This document shows, in pieces, positions 1 through 9,005 of a stretch of 64,000 nt of DNA. Every line of letters starts with the position of its first letter. Positions within the stretch are counted from its first letter, which is position 1. The position numbers were made by a program, and so were the translations under genes. Source of the DNA: Rubripirellula lacrimiformis (lineage in GTDB: Bacteria; Planctomycetota; Planctomycetia; Pirellulales; Pirellulaceae); NCBI RefSeq assembly GCF_007741535.1, contig NZ_CP036525.1, positions 6,696,001-6,760,000 of the forward strand. Direction: 5' to 3'. The notes beneath the pieces are model-generated. The model saw nothing but the letters and a program-made list of their open reading frames with translations, did no database searches and was not told where the DNA came from.

Positions 1-800
1 ACGTACTTGTACGGCGGGTCGTTCGGGTTCTTGGTACCGGTGCTGGCGAAGATCAGTTCCTGGGATAGCGGCAGATTCTTGTCAGCCCAGAAATTTTGGT
101 TGTCCTGCCAAACTCGTTTTGCATTCAAGATGCCGACCATTCCCTGGGCATCGTCGGACAGATCGGGAAGTTGCTGTTGGGTGTAAACATCGATCCGCGA
201 GATGAAGATGCTGTAGACCGATTTGAATTGGTCGCGATTGGCAAGTTGCTTGGCCCCGGCCCAAACGGCGTCGCGTGCTGCGCGGTACTGATCCAAAGTA
301 AAGATCAGGGTCACGTTCAAGGTCACGCCGGCGGCGGCCAATGGCGTCAGTGCTTGCAGCCCGGCTGACGTGGCTGGCACTTTGATCATTCGGTTGGTGT
401 GCCCGGCGGCCCACTTCTTTCCAAGTTCAACGTACTTCGCGACCACATCGCTTTCGTCGAGGCCCAAGCTAGGATCTTCCAGCAACGGGTCCAATTCGAA
501 ACTGACCCAGCCAGCGTCCCCATTGGATTGCTCGCGAATCGCAGCAAACTTGGACTGGGCATCTTGGACCAACGAATCGGTGATCGCCCAAGCAATCGCG
601 TCGTCGTCATGGCCTTCGCCCAACAGGGATTCGATCTGAGCGTCAAATCCGCCTGCCTTCACGATTCCAGAGATGATCGCCGGGTTGCTGGTGGCCCCAA
701 CGGCGCCCCAGGCAAGATTCTGGTCCACTTCGGCTGGTTCGACGGAATCGAGATACAGCTTGGTTCCGGTATCGATCAATGATTGGATGGAGTTGGCCAA
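1..800 (-). CDS. tal: Transaldolase, 5' part (gene runs off the left edge)
   Basis: Transaldolase moves a dihydroxyacetone unit between sugar phosphates in the cytoplasmic non-oxidative pentose phosphate pathway. Translating the minus strand gives 266 residues with LYLDSV and GATSNPAI near the N-terminus, RMIKVPAT (the lysine forms the Schiff base) around residue 138 and FASTGTKNP near the window edge. This spacing suits the longer transaldolases of the mycobacterial/plant type rather than the short TalC form. The frame has a TGA shortly upstream and no ATG or GTG in between; the best start is TTG at 800, giving [10 protein letters not shown], although a second TTG lies upstream. The C-terminus, and any fused domain such as a glucose-6-phosphate isomerase, lies outside the window. 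Family assignment is secure; the exact start is inferred. Confidence 0.9.
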   Translation of the reverse strand, partial: MANSIQSLIDTGTKLYLDSVEPAEVDQNLAWGAVGATSNPAIISGIVKAGGFDAQIESLLGEGHDDDAIAWAITDSLVQDAQSKFAAIREQSNGDAGWVSFELDPLLEDPSLGLDESDVVAKYVELGKKWAAGHTNRMIKVPATSAGLQALTPLAAAGVTLNVTLIFTLDQYRAARDAVWAGAKQLANRDQFKSVYSIFISRIDVYTQQQLPDLSDDAQGMVGILNAKRVWQDNQNFWADKNLPLSQELIFASTGTKNPNDPPYKY

Positions 801-1133
801 CGTTTTAGTTCCGTAGTGACGAGGGTGTTGGGGGACTTTCAGCTGACAGTCTATCGGCTCTCGCAAGGCTCACCCACCAGTGCAGAGGGGGACAAAGGCC
901 ACGCTGGGGCATCTGGTCGCACCGAGTCATCTCGTCGCACCAGCCCATCTGGACGATCTCGGCCTGGGCAATATCCGCTGCGGCGATCACAATAAGTCGA
1001 GCCCAGCAATGAAGTTGGGTACATTGATGGGGACCTGACCCTGGTTGCGGAAAACGGCGGACGATCCTCAACCGCGGTCATTTCCCCCCCGGTTAACCTC
1101 GCGACAATTCGTTTCCCCCCGAAGAGAAAACTG
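801..1133. other. Intergenic region between tal and a small membrane protein gene
   Basis: No convincing reading frame. It must hold the leftward tal promoter and the rightward promoter of the next gene. It contains an 18-bp imperfect tandem repeat (910-952, listed separately), two short C-tracts preceded by TTT (1081 and 1111 areas) and the palindrome GGTTAACC at 1091-1098. No promoter could be assigned with confidence. Confidence 0.5.
910..952. repeat. 18-bp imperfect tandem repeat, about 2.4 copies
   Basis: Units start at 910, 928 and 946 and share the pattern CATCTsGTCGCACC followed by four variable bases. The array lies outside any supported gene, upstream of the tal start. It may be a simple slippage product or a set of protein-binding sites; nothing decides between them. 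Confidence 0.5.
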
Positions 1134-1328
1134 ATGAAGCAACTGATTGGACTTGGACGCGACACATGGTGGCTGTGGCTGGGATTTTTTGTGTTGACGA
1201 TCGCATTCTCGTTGGTCGTCGGCAAATTTTTCTTGCTGCTGTTACCTTGCCTGCCGATCCCATTCATCTATTTCGCGTTCAACCGATACGACGAAGACGG
1301 AAACGAAAAAGCCGATTTGGGCGATTAA
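1134..1328 (+). CDS. Small two-span membrane protein, unknown function
   Basis: A 64-residue protein with two closely spaced hydrophobic stretches, roughly residues 12-27 and 31-48, and a short acidic C-terminus (YDEDGNEKADLGD). The ATG at 1134 is preceded by a purine-rich GAAGAG, a weak ribosome-binding site. Its TAA stop at 1326-1328 overlaps the stop of the convergent gene on the other strand through a shared TTAA. I do not recognise the family. The charge pattern and hydrophobic segments suggest a real small inner-membrane protein, but short size limits certainty. Confidence 0.6.
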   Translation: MKQLIGLGRDTWWLWLGFFVLTIAFSLVVGKFFLLLLPCLPIPFIYFAFNRYDEDGNEKADLGD

Positions 1329-2161
1329 GGTTCGAATCGCAGTGCCGCTCGCCCGTCGGTCGACCGGTTCGGAAACGACCGACCACCGACGGATTCGGCC
1401 AGCCACTGAACAGCCAACCCGATCATGGGGTGTCGACCATCGGTCAATTCGGGATGGACACTAAAACACAGCACGCGGCCGTCCCCGAATTGGCCGCGAA
1501 CTGCCGCCGAAGTCCCCGCCATCACTCCCCGTGGCGATCCGTTCTTGGAAATTTCCGAGTCATAGATGGCTAGGCTCTCGTAGTCCGGGACCTCGGGATC
1601 GTCCCATTCCCGCCGCGCCAGCAGCGGCCCTTGCGCGTAATAGATCGACATGTCGCGGCGATCGTGCCCGAACAAGGCAGCCCCATCGGGTGATAGCCGG
1701 ATCGACACCGTGCCATTTCCGCGATTCCAATGCCGTCGATCAACGACCTTGGCATCGATCAAATTCAGCGACCAGGAATAGTCATTGGTTGCTAGATAGG
1801 CGCCGGCGCAAACGCCAAGGTACCCGCCCCCACCGCGGACGAATTCTCGCACTGCCTGTGATCCTTCGGGACCAAGCGTCTTGCCCTGCTTGCTACCGCT
1901 GCCGCCCGGGTGCACCAAGACATCGACCTGCATCAGTCCGCCGCTGCGAATCTGTTCAGCCGCAATCCGAGTGACCTGAAACCTGTCGTCCTTGGCGGAC
2001 TGCAAAGCAGCGATCAACTTCTCGCTGCTCTTGCCCACCCCGGGTCCCTCGAAAACGGCAACCCGAACCGGCGGTTCTTCTGCCCATCCCTCCGGCCACC
2101 CCAAGACGGGGAAGAGCAACCACAAAACCAGGGCTCGCAAAATCATCAACATCTCGCTCAC
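1325..2161 (-). CDS. Secreted glutamine-amidotransferase-like protein (biotin-protein-ligase N-terminal domain type)
   Basis: A 278-residue protein with an N-terminal hydrophobic segment ending near GWAEE, consistent with a signal peptide. The body has the class I glutamine amidotransferase-like fold: VLVHPGGSGS around residue 80, then GGYLGVCAGAYLA around residues 112-124, whose cysteine sits at the nucleophile elbow. This arrangement is that of the BPL_N family, seen as stand-alone secreted proteins in planctomycetes. A late FSVHPE segment could supply the histidine. No biotin-ligase catalytic domain is present, so the substrate is unknown. The gene is divergent from the Tad-like cluster and convergent with the small membrane protein gene, sharing stop-codon bases with it. 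Confidence 0.75.
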   Translation of the reverse strand: MSEMLMILRALVLWLLFPVLGWPEGWAEEPPVRVAVFEGPGVGKSSEKLIAALQSAKDDRFQVTRIAAEQIRSGGLMQVDVLVHPGGSGSKQGKTLGPEGSQAVREFVRGGGGYLGVCAGAYLATNDYSWSLNLIDAKVVDRRHWNRGNGTVSIRLSPDGAALFGHDRRDMSIYYAQGPLLARREWDDPEVPDYESLAIYDSEISKNGSPRGVMAGTSAAVRGQFGDGRVLCFSVHPELTDGRHPMIGLAVQWLAESVGGRSFPNRSTDGRAALRFEP

Positions 2162-2497
2162 GTTGGATCGAATCGGCCGCTAGCAGAAGCCCCGCTAACA
2201 AAAGCCCGCGACTGAAACATCGTGTTTGCCAGCGCCACGTCGACGTCCCAGTTCATGATGCCCGACCATTCTAGTCCGCCACTCCCCACCCAGCACAACC
2301 GCGGGGGGGGCAGTCGCTGCCGGACGCCGAATCGCGAAACACGGGGAATTCGCCGCGAATTGTCGGGTCTGTAGCCCGCGTTTCGGCGTCGGGAGAGCAG
2401 GGCGGGCCCGGATCTTGGAAAATTTCCGCACCAAGGACTTTTGTGACCTAGGTTTCTAATAGACCAGAAAGTCCCCTCTGTCCCGAACCCAAAATCC
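2162..2497. other. Divergent intergenic region before the Tad-like cluster
   Basis: Must contain promoters for the leftward amidotransferase-like gene and the rightward TadE-like gene. Features seen are a G-run near 2304-2312 and a GTAG at 2371 leading into an inverted repeat (GCCCGC at 2374-2379 and GCGGGC at 2402-2407) with a 22-nt spacer. No gene is supported in this stretch. Confidence 0.5.
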
Positions 2498-2953
2498 ATG
2501 ACTCCTTCGCCAGCCTCGAACCGACGACGCTTCCGTCGCGACTCCAATCGCAGCGGCATTGCGACGGTTGAATTCGCCATCGTGTTGCCCGTTCTGTTCG
2601 TGCTGACCCTCGGCACCATCGACGTCTGTTCGGTGATGTTCTTGAAAGAGTCGGCCGTGCTAGCAGCCTACGAAGGTGCTCGCCAGGGCGTCGCCCGCGG
2701 CCGAACCAACGCCAACGTCACCACACGAGTTCGCGAGTTCTTGGATGAACGGAACATCCAATACCAATCGGGCAGTGTCTGCACCTTCAGTTCGCCGGGA
2801 TTCGAGTCCGCCGAAACGTTGGAAAACGTCACGGTCACGGTCAACATCCCCGCGGCCGGGAACCTACTGATTCCCACCGAGCGATTCGCTGAACTGATTG
2901 TCACCGCAAGCGTCACGATGCGAAAAGAGTACGAGAACTTAACCAACAACTAG
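2498..2953 (+). CDS. TadE-family pseudopilin-like protein (first copy)
   Basis: A 151-residue protein with an arginine-rich N-terminus followed by GIATVEFAIVLPVLFVLTLG, the hallmark TadE/TadG N-terminal helix with a glutamate (VEFA) after the hydrophobic start. Such proteins are minor pseudopilins of Tad-type (Flp) pilus systems, processed by a prepilin peptidase and held in the inner membrane. The remainder is a predicted periplasmic beta-rich domain with one Cys. It is followed 28 bp later by a second TadE-like gene and then a TadG-like VWA gene, so the three very likely form an operon. No Shine-Dalgarno is apparent before the ATG. No Tad ATPase, secretin or Flp pilin gene lies in the window. 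Confidence 0.85.
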   Translation: MTPSPASNRRRFRRDSNRSGIATVEFAIVLPVLFVLTLGTIDVCSVMFLKESAVLAAYEGARQGVARGRTNANVTTRVREFLDERNIQYQSGSVCTFSSPGFESAETLENVTVTVNIPAAGNLLIPTERFAELIVTASVTMRKEYENLTNN

Positions 2954-2981
2954 TCGTTGTCGTCACGCCCTTAAATTCACT

Positions 2982-3425
2982 ATGAAAAGACACAACCAAT
3001 CACGACCGATTCGCCGACGACGCCGATGTGGGCAGTCACGTCTAGGCGCATCAGCCGTTGAATTCGCAATCATCGCCAACATTCTGTTGTTGATCATCCT
3101 GACGTGCATGGAATTTGCGCGGATGAACATGGTCCGCAACTTGGCACAGGATGCGGCTTACTATGCCGCTCGCCATGCGATTGTTCCGGGAGCAACTTCG
3201 GCCGAAGCCGAAGGCGAAGCCAACCGCATCATGGGGTCGCTGTTAACGAACGGTTACAGCGTGGCGGTATCCGAGCTGGATTCCGAATCGACCAACGTGA
3301 CGGTCACCGTCACGGTCGACTTGGGCGAAGTTGCAATGTTCGCACCGTTCTTCCTGCCAGAGTCGGACATTTCATCCACCGTACGGATGCGAACCGAACG
3401 TTACGACGGATTCTACGAACAGTGA
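2982..3425 (+). CDS. TadE-family pseudopilin-like protein (second copy)
   Basis: A 147-residue protein with a basic N-terminus (RRRRCGQSR) and the TadE-type helix GASAVEFAIIANILLLIIL, again carrying the VEFA glutamate. The region after the helix (MEFARMNMVRNLAQDAAYYAARHA) resembles its upstream neighbour, so the pair probably arose by duplication and may form a heterodimer as TadE/TadF do. It lies 28 bp after the first TadE-like gene and 87 bp before the TadG-like VWA gene. Role in a Tad pilus or secretion apparatus is inferred from family knowledge and gene order. Confidence 0.85.
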   Translation: MKRHNQSRPIRRRRRCGQSRLGASAVEFAIIANILLLIILTCMEFARMNMVRNLAQDAAYYAARHAIVPGATSAEAEGEANRIMGSLLTNGYSVAVSELDSESTNVTVTVTVDLGEVAMFAPFFLPESDISSTVRMRTERYDGFYEQ

Positions 3426-3512
3426 TCCCCGGTCAGACCGTGCAGCGTCCGCGCATTTGTGCGCAGCGGGCGTTTGGCATCGCCTGATTGCCCCCATCGA
3501 TTGAAAAACACC

Positions 3513-4859
3513 ATGTCCGGAAACAAGATCATGAACACCGACCGAAAGTCCGTCGCATCGACAGTGACCAACCGTTGTGCAGACCACGCGGCAACGAATC
3601 CATTGACAACGCGTTCCGCCATCGCTGGACGGAACCGCCGAGGCGCGGTCTTGGGCTTGTTGGCGGTACTGCTTCCGGTGCTGGCAATCCTATCGGCGTT
3701 CTGTATCAACACCGCGCAAATGCAATTGACGCGTACCGAGCTGATGGTAGCGACCGACGCTGCTGCCCGTGCCGGCGGACGCGCACTGAGCGAAACGCAA
3801 GAAGTGTCGGCGGCCAAAACCGCTGCTGCGACCACAGCCGCCATGAACTTGGTCAACGGCGAACCGCTGCAACTTCGGACCGATGATGCTGCGAACGAAA
3901 TCGAATTCGGTATCACCACCCAACCCAACGGTTTGAATGGACGATACGTCTTCCAGAAGATCCCCACCGCGCAAGTGGCCAGCGGCAACGAAGTGGCTAG
4001 CGCGATGCGAGTCCTAGGCCGGCGTGACAGCGGGTCATTGTCGGGACGCGTCCCCTTGGTCATTCCGGGCGTGTTGAACGCCAGCGACTTTGAATCCACC
4101 CAGGACGCGGTCGCGATGCAAGTCGACCGTGACATCTCGATCGTGTTGGACCGATCCGGTTCCATGAGCTGGATCACCTTCGATTGGCCAAACGGAACAT
4201 CGCCTTGGAACAATACCGTTCGCAACGCAGCGATTGACGCCGGAGTGATGTACTACCATTGGCGGTACGGCTACCAATACACCTACGGCAACGATAGCGA
4301 CAGCTACCAGCAATGGGCTTGGGAAAACTACTTCAATCTGGGGCCGGCGCCCCAACGTCCTTGGGACGACTTGGTTGCCGCCGTGAACGCTTTTCTGAAT
4401 GTGTTGGACAACACCAGCCAGGAAGAACAGGTATCCGTTGCTAGTTATTCGTCCAATTCGACCTTGGACACATGGCTAGAGAAAGACTTTCAGGTGGTTC
4501 GCGATACCGTCGACGACCTGTATGTCGGCGGTAACACGGCGATCGGAAAGGGAATGGAATCCGGCATCACCGCTCTGTTGGCAAGTGCCGCGCGACCTTA
4601 CGCATCCAAAACGATGGTGGTCATGACCGACGGCATGCATAACAGCGGCATCGATCCCGAAACCGTTACCACCAATCTGGTCGGTCAGTACAACCTTACG
4701 ATCCATACCGTCACGTTTGGCTCGGGTGCCGATCAAGCCAAGATGAAGCGTGTCGCCAATAAAGGCGGTGGCAAGCACTACCACGCTTCGTCAGGTGCCG
4801 AGCTAGTCGCAATCTTTGAAGAGATTGCCAACAACCTACCAACCATCATTACTGAATAA
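3513..4859 (+). CDS. TadG-like protein with von Willebrand factor A domain
   Basis: Read from ATG 3513 this is 448 residues; the frame is open upstream to 3459 and another ATG follows at 3531. The N-terminal hydrophobic segment (GAVLGLLAVLLPVLAILSAF) and the following TDAAARAGGRAL match the TadG/TadE-like Flp assembly family. A VWA domain begins near residue 208, with the metal-ion-dependent adhesion site DRSGSMS at about 213-219, a later NTAIG threonine and MTDGMHNSG. A stretch rich in Tyr and Trp (about residues 248-290) is inserted soon after the first MIDAS strand. The protein is probably anchored in the inner membrane with the VWA domain outside the cytoplasm, acting in pilus assembly or adhesion. 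It is the third gene of the Tad-like operon. Confidence 0.85.
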   Translation: MSGNKIMNTDRKSVASTVTNRCADHAATNPLTTRSAIAGRNRRGAVLGLLAVLLPVLAILSAFCINTAQMQLTRTELMVATDAAARAGGRALSETQEVSAAKTAAATTAAMNLVNGEPLQLRTDDAANEIEFGITTQPNGLNGRYVFQKIPTAQVASGNEVASAMRVLGRRDSGSLSGRVPLVIPGVLNASDFESTQDAVAMQVDRDISIVLDRSGSMSWITFDWPNGTSPWNNTVRNAAIDAGVMYYHWRYGYQYTYGNDSDSYQQWAWENYFNLGPAPQRPWDDLVAAVNAFLNVLDNTSQEEQVSVASYSSNSTLDTWLEKDFQVVRDTVDDLYVGGNTAIGKGMESGITALLASAARPYASKTMVVMTDGMHNSGIDPETVTTNLVGQYNLTIHTVTFGSGADQAKMKRVANKGGGKHYHASSGAELVAIFEEIANNLPTIITE

Positions 4860-4864
4860 TCGAA

Positions 4865-5374
4865 ATGTCAACCGCCATCGACCTTGCCGATCAACAATCG
4901 GTTTCTGCACCGTCGCCACGGCAGCACGAAAAACACGCTCCACGCGATGTCCCTCGCGCAGCCCCGAAGAAGGCAAACGCGCTGAAGATCCTTTCCATCG
5001 TTTGCTCGATCGGAATGCTCGTTTGGACGTTCGCGTCTGTATTGTCCGGCGGCGTGACATCGAAACCTGTGGAAATCGAAACCGCTGCGCCGATCGATCC
5101 CGTGACGCAGGTGACCCATCAACAATCCAACTCGTCCGCTTTCTATAGCGCCGCAGTTGCTTTGGATGCTGAATTCATGCGAAACCTGCGAACCGGCCAG
5201 GAAGATTACGACTCCGCAGTGATGCCCGGGATTGAACAGTCTCGCCAACACTGGGAACAGTACCGCAATCATATCCAACGGGAAATCGATGCTCTTGCAG
5301 AGGCTCCCGTCGGATCGCTGGAATGGCAATATCGCGAGCAACTGATCGCCAACAGCAGCGATGGCCCGCTGTAG
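4865..5374 (+). CDS. Single-span membrane protein of the Tad-like operon, unknown function
   Basis: A 169-residue protein starting 5 bp after the VWA gene, so almost certainly co-transcribed. It has a hydrophilic basic N-terminus of about 40 residues, one membrane-spanning segment (ILSIVCSIGMLVWTFASVL, residues 44-62) and a soluble, presumably periplasmic, C-terminal part with helical, Glu/Gln/Arg-rich sequence (residues 95-160). I do not recognise a named family. Position suggests an accessory role for the TadG-like protein. Confidence 0.7.
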   Translation: MSTAIDLADQQSVSAPSPRQHEKHAPRDVPRAAPKKANALKILSIVCSIGMLVWTFASVLSGGVTSKPVEIETAAPIDPVTQVTHQQSNSSAFYSAAVALDAEFMRNLRTGQEDYDSAVMPGIEQSRQHWEQYRNHIQREIDALAEAPVGSLEWQYREQLIANSSDGPL

Positions 5375-5593
5375 AATCAAACGACCAGCGGTTAAGCGGC
5401 TGCCGAAGAATCGGGGAAAGAACGTTGTAAAAAAACGTTGGCGACTAGGTTTTCTGGCAAAATCCTCGACACCACCCCCGGAAATTCGAACCGAGCCGGA
5501 GCACTCGGAAGAGGGTGCGCTTTCAAGACAGGTGCCGTCAATTATGATAGGTCCAACCTTGTCCTCCACCCCATTTCCATCAAGTGCGTGCGA

Positions 5594-7666
5594 ATGTCGA
5601 TCAAGATCCTGGATCGCCGAAATCTTCCTGTGCATCGCACCGCCCGCGTGAACAGTTTGTGGTCACGTCCCGGCTTGGCTCGCACGGTGTGCTTGCTGGC
5701 AATCGGGATCGGATGCGTCGGTGGAATCGGAGCCACCCCAGGCGTCGCCCAGCAGGATCCGTTTGGTTCACCGGCGATGGATGGTGGCGGGCTGTTTGCG
5801 GATCCTGGCAACGCGGCCAAGCCTAGCGACGACGACGACATCCTGGCCGAGGATCCCGTTAAGAAACAGCTGCTGGAACAGGCTCGGCGGGGGGACGAAC
5901 AGCTTGCCGCGTCGATCGCCAGCCTTGCCAGAACCGGCCGCTGGGCCGAGGTCGACGAACTGCTGAAGAGCATTTCCAATCGCAAGTACTCGCAGGCCGC
6001 AGCAGCATCCATGGCCACCCAAATTGGACCGGCCGTCTTCTTCCAAATCAAACAGCAGGCGGATGTTAGCGACGAAGCCAAGGCCAGCCTGGATCGGTTG
6101 GGGGCGGCACTGATCGCCCAAAATACCGGGGCGGACCGGCTGGTGCAGGCAATCAAGCGTCTGGATAGCCCGTCGAAAGATCAGCGTCTGGCCGCTGCCC
6201 GCGTCTTGCTTCATGGTGGCGAAGCGGCCATCGGACAGTTAGCCGCCGCCGCGGTTGCCGAACGATCCGCTGAATCACGCAGCCGAATTTTGCAAACGAT
6301 GTCGCGGTTGGGCGACGGCGGAATGGATGCGTTGCAGCAGTTGGCAGCCTACGGGACCGCGGACGTACGATCCCGAGCGATCGAATCGCTAAGCCAGTGG
6401 GATGCCGACGCAAACATTGTGTTCTTTGCCGTCGCGCTGCACGCGATCGATTCCACCGATCAGGAACGACAGGCTGCGACCGCGGCTTTCGCGAAACTGA
6501 ATTCGGGAATCCCCAGCGTCGACCTGGCGATCCAGATCGCTTATCGCGACTTGCAGGACCAAGCAGCCTCCGCAACCGCCACCGACAATGACGATGCAAC
6601 GACGACCATCTGGACGATCAAACCGGAACGCACCGGCGTAACCGCTCAAACCTCTCGCACCATGCTGGCGGCCTACCGCGACGCCGCCGACGCGGCTCTG
6701 CGACTGCGTCGAATGGACATTGCCAGTGCTGCAAACGCACCCTGGATCCAAGCTGACATACTATCTAGCAGTTTGGCCTATCGGGTTTTGATCGACCCGG
6801 ATTGGGGTGACCCTGAACAGATCGAAGAGGTCCTGCAGTTGGTCGGCGGGGTCGACGAATCCATCATCCTGACCGCGATTCAGCGTGCCGCCGGTCAGGA
6901 ATTGGCGGCGACCGGTGGCACCGATCCGCACGCCCCCAACGCTAGAAAGGGCATTGAAACCGCAGCCATGATCGGACTGATCCGGTTGGCCGGATCGCCG
7001 CATTCGCAACTGCAGCCCGACCGTCTGCTTCGATCCAACGGCGGGCGACCAAGCATTTTGGTCCAGCAGGCTTCGTCATCGACGCCTCTGATTCGTTACG
7101 AAGCGGCTCAATTGGTCTCTGAATTGGCCGACGGATCAGCCTATCCAGGCAGCAGCCGCGTCCAACGCACCTTGGTCGAAATGACTCGCTTGGGCGACCG
7201 CCCCTCGGCAATCATCGTCGAAACTCGGCCGAACTATATCGCTCACTTCGAGCGGCTAATCGACAGCATGGGTTGGACACCGGTCACGGTCGGCAGTGTC
7301 GGCGCCCTCCAGCGCGCGATCGATCAGGGCGGCGACCTGCGAATGATTTTGTCGAAAACGCTCTTGTCGGACATGTCGCCGATCGAAATGGTCGACGTCG
7401 TCCGCCGCGCCAGCAATGGCGGCGAAGTGCCTTTGCTGTTCTTTGACGATCAAGGGTCCTCGGTTCAAGACATGGGTGTGACGCTGGGCCAATCCCGATG
7501 GTCAGCCCCTATGGCGTTGATCGACGCACCAGTATCGGTTCAGGCGTTCGATGGCATCCTTACCGACGTCCAAATGAAGCGGCGATTGCCGGCTTTGTCC
7601 GTGCTGGACCGCCAACGATTTCGCGTGGTCGCACAGAAACGACTGGCCAGCGGCGAGAACGAATGA
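5594..7666 (+). CDS. Secreted HEAT-repeat-like protein with receiver-like C-terminal domain
   Basis: From ATG 5594 the product has 690 residues; the frame is open further upstream to 5438. A signal peptide is visible (CLLAIGIGCVGGIGATPGVAQQ). Residues about 70-520 are alpha-helical with repeated segments such as QRLAAARVLLHGGEAAIGQL and ALQQLAAYGTADVRSRAIES, typical of HEAT/ARM-like scaffolds. From about residue 535 to 665 the pattern SAIIVETRPNYIAHFERLID, then LRMILSKTLLSDMSPIEMVD, then VPLLFFDD resembles a response-regulator receiver fold. The acidic pocket and phospho-acceptor aspartate are replaced (ETRP, SKTLL), so it would be a pseudo-receiver. It lies upstream of a receiverless sigma-54 activator. 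The fold assignment is inference. Confidence 0.7.
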   Translation: MSIKILDRRNLPVHRTARVNSLWSRPGLARTVCLLAIGIGCVGGIGATPGVAQQDPFGSPAMDGGGLFADPGNAAKPSDDDDILAEDPVKKQLLEQARRGDEQLAASIASLARTGRWAEVDELLKSISNRKYSQAAAASMATQIGPAVFFQIKQQADVSDEAKASLDRLGAALIAQNTGADRLVQAIKRLDSPSKDQRLAAARVLLHGGEAAIGQLAAAAVAERSAESRSRILQTMSRLGDGGMDALQQLAAYGTADVRSRAIESLSQWDADANIVFFAVALHAIDSTDQERQAATAAFAKLNSGIPSVDLAIQIAYRDLQDQAASATATDNDDATTTIWTIKPERTGVTAQTSRTMLAAYRDAADAALRLRRMDIASAANAPWIQADILSSSLAYRVLIDPDWGDPEQIEEVLQLVGGVDESIILTAIQRAAGQELAATGGTDPHAPNARKGIETAAMIGLIRLAGSPHSQLQPDRLLRSNGGRPSILVQQASSSTPLIRYEAAQLVSELADGSAYPGSSRVQRTLVEMTRLGDRPSAIIVETRPNYIAHFERLIDSMGWTPVTVGSVGALQRAIDQGGDLRMILSKTLLSDMSPIEMVDVVRRASNGGEVPLLFFDDQGSSVQDMGVTLGQSRWSAPMALIDAPVSVQAFDGILTDVQMKRRLPALSVLDRQRFRVVAQKRLASGENE

Positions 7667-7727
7667 GCCCCTGATCGACCCTGCGATCGACGAATCGAGT
7701 TCCCTACCGCAGCGACGCTGATACCGC

Positions 7728-7742
7728 TATCGTTTAACGATA
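7728..7742. promoter_or_regulatory. Perfect 15-bp palindrome upstream of the sigma-54 activator, possible operator
   Basis: TATCGTT and AACGATA flank a central T in the 251-bp gap between the HEAT protein gene and the activator gene. Its size, AT-rich centre and position suggest an operator half-site pair rather than a terminator, since no T-tract follows. No recognisable -24/-12 element was found in the same gap. Confidence 0.3.
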
Positions 7743-7917
7743 ACTTGATGTTGAAAAAGCGTCGGCCGGGGGATGGAAACCAAGCGAAGCCAGGTGGTGA
7801 TTCGTCTGACACCGTTTGCCTGCCCCGATCAACGCCTATCATCGATCCGAACGGATCACCCAAACCTCGGCGTGATCCAAGACAAGCTCCCCATCGATAC
7901 CAATTCCCGCAATCTTC

Positions 7918-9000
7918 ATGGCGATCCTTGGCATTTCCTCCGGCGGTTCGGGATCAGGCAAATCCCAGAGCCCTCCGATTTCTGGAATCATCGGCACATC
8001 GCCGGCGATGCAGGAGGTGTACCGAATCACTCGTCGGGTGGCGGCCAGCAATGCGTCGGTATTGATTCTGGGCGAAACCGGCGTGGGCAAGGAACTGATC
8101 GCCAGCGCGGTCCATCGACTTAGCCGCCGCAGCGGCGGCCCATTCGTCCGCGTGAATTGTGGTGCCCTGAGCGAAAGTTTGCTGGAAAGCGAACTGTTCG
8201 GGCACGTTCGCGGTGCGTTCACCGGCGCCGTTGCCAACCGAACCGGCCGATTCGAAGCCGCCCACGGCGGCACCGTGTTCCTGGACGAAATCAACAGCAC
8301 GTCGCTGACCCTGCAAGTCAAACTGTTAAGGGTTCTGCAAGAAAAAGAATTCGAACGCGTAGGTGACACCAGCACCCTTAGCACCGATGCGAGGATCGTC
8401 GCGGCCAGCAACCGTAACCTGATGACCGAGGTTCGTGCGGAACGTTTTCGCGAAGACTTGTATTGGCGTCTGAACGTGGTGCCGATCGAGATCCCCTCGC
8501 TGCGTCAACGCCGCGAGGATATTCCCGCGCTGGTATCGTTTTTCTTAGAACACTACAACGAGGTCAACGACCGTTACGTCGTCCACATGGGGCCCGGCGT
8601 GATCGAAGCGATGCAAAGCTATCACTGGCCCGGCAACGTGCGCGAGTTACAAAACTACATCGAACGCGCCGTCGTGATGGCCGAGACCGACGAACTGACG
8701 TTGGATGTGTTGCCCGCCTGCGTCCGCGGCGAAACTGAATCCGAAGCGGGAGGCCCCGAAGTCGCCGAGGATTTTGATTCGCTGGCCAAAGCACTAGTCA
8801 CTCGCGGCCTGACCGAAGTCGGGCCGGCTGCCGGTGAAGTTCACGTCACCATCGTCGAACACATCGAAAGAGAACTGATCGCGCAAGTGTTGACGCAGTG
8901 CGCCGGCGTGCAAACCAAAGCGGCAACCCGATTGGGGATCAACCGCAACACGTTGCATAAAAAGATCAAAGACTACGGACTTGGCGACGACGCTGGCTAG
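7918..9000 (+). CDS. Sigma-54-dependent transcriptional activator without receiver domain
   Basis: A 360-residue enhancer-binding protein: an AAA+ domain from about residue 20 with Walker A GETGVGKE, the sigma-54 contact loop GAFTGA, Walker [10 protein letters not shown] and the arginine-finger region [15 protein letters not shown], then a Fis-type helix-turn-helix at the C-terminus ([19 protein letters not shown]). It would drive open-complex formation by RNA polymerase carrying sigma-54. There is almost no N-terminal extension before the AAA+ domain, so no receiver, GAF or PAS sensor; control must come from a partner or from expression level. The nearest candidate partner is the upstream receiver-like HEAT protein. 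Convergent with the O-antigen-ligase-like gene (5 bp between stops). Confidence 0.93.
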   Translation: MAILGISSGGSGSGKSQSPPISGIIGTSPAMQEVYRITRRVAASNASVLILGETGVGKELIASAVHRLSRRSGGPFVRVNCGALSESLLESELFGHVRGAFTGAVANRTGRFEAAHGGTVFLDEINSTSLTLQVKLLRVLQEKEFERVGDTSTLSTDARIVAASNRNLMTEVRAERFREDLYWRLNVVPIEIPSLRQRREDIPALVSFFLEHYNEVNDRYVVHMGPGVIEAMQSYHWPGNVRELQNYIERAVVMAETDELTLDVLPACVRGETESEAGGPEVAEDFDSLAKALVTRGLTEVGPAAGEVHVTIVEHIERELIAQVLTQCAGVQTKAATRLGINRNTLHKKIKDYGLGDDAG

Positions 9001-9005
9001 ACCTG

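Noticed and set aside
1329-1341. GGTTCGAATCG, resembling a tRNA T-loop
   Set aside because: It sits in the 3' end of the amidotransferase-like gene; no acceptor or anticodon stem could be built around it. No tRNA was recognised anywhere in the window.
2371-2407. GTAG followed by a GCCCGC/GCGGGC inverted repeat as a further REP-like element
   Set aside because: The arms are only six base pairs with a 22-nt spacer in a GC-rich stretch, too weak to group with the doublets; it is noted only in the intergenic entry.
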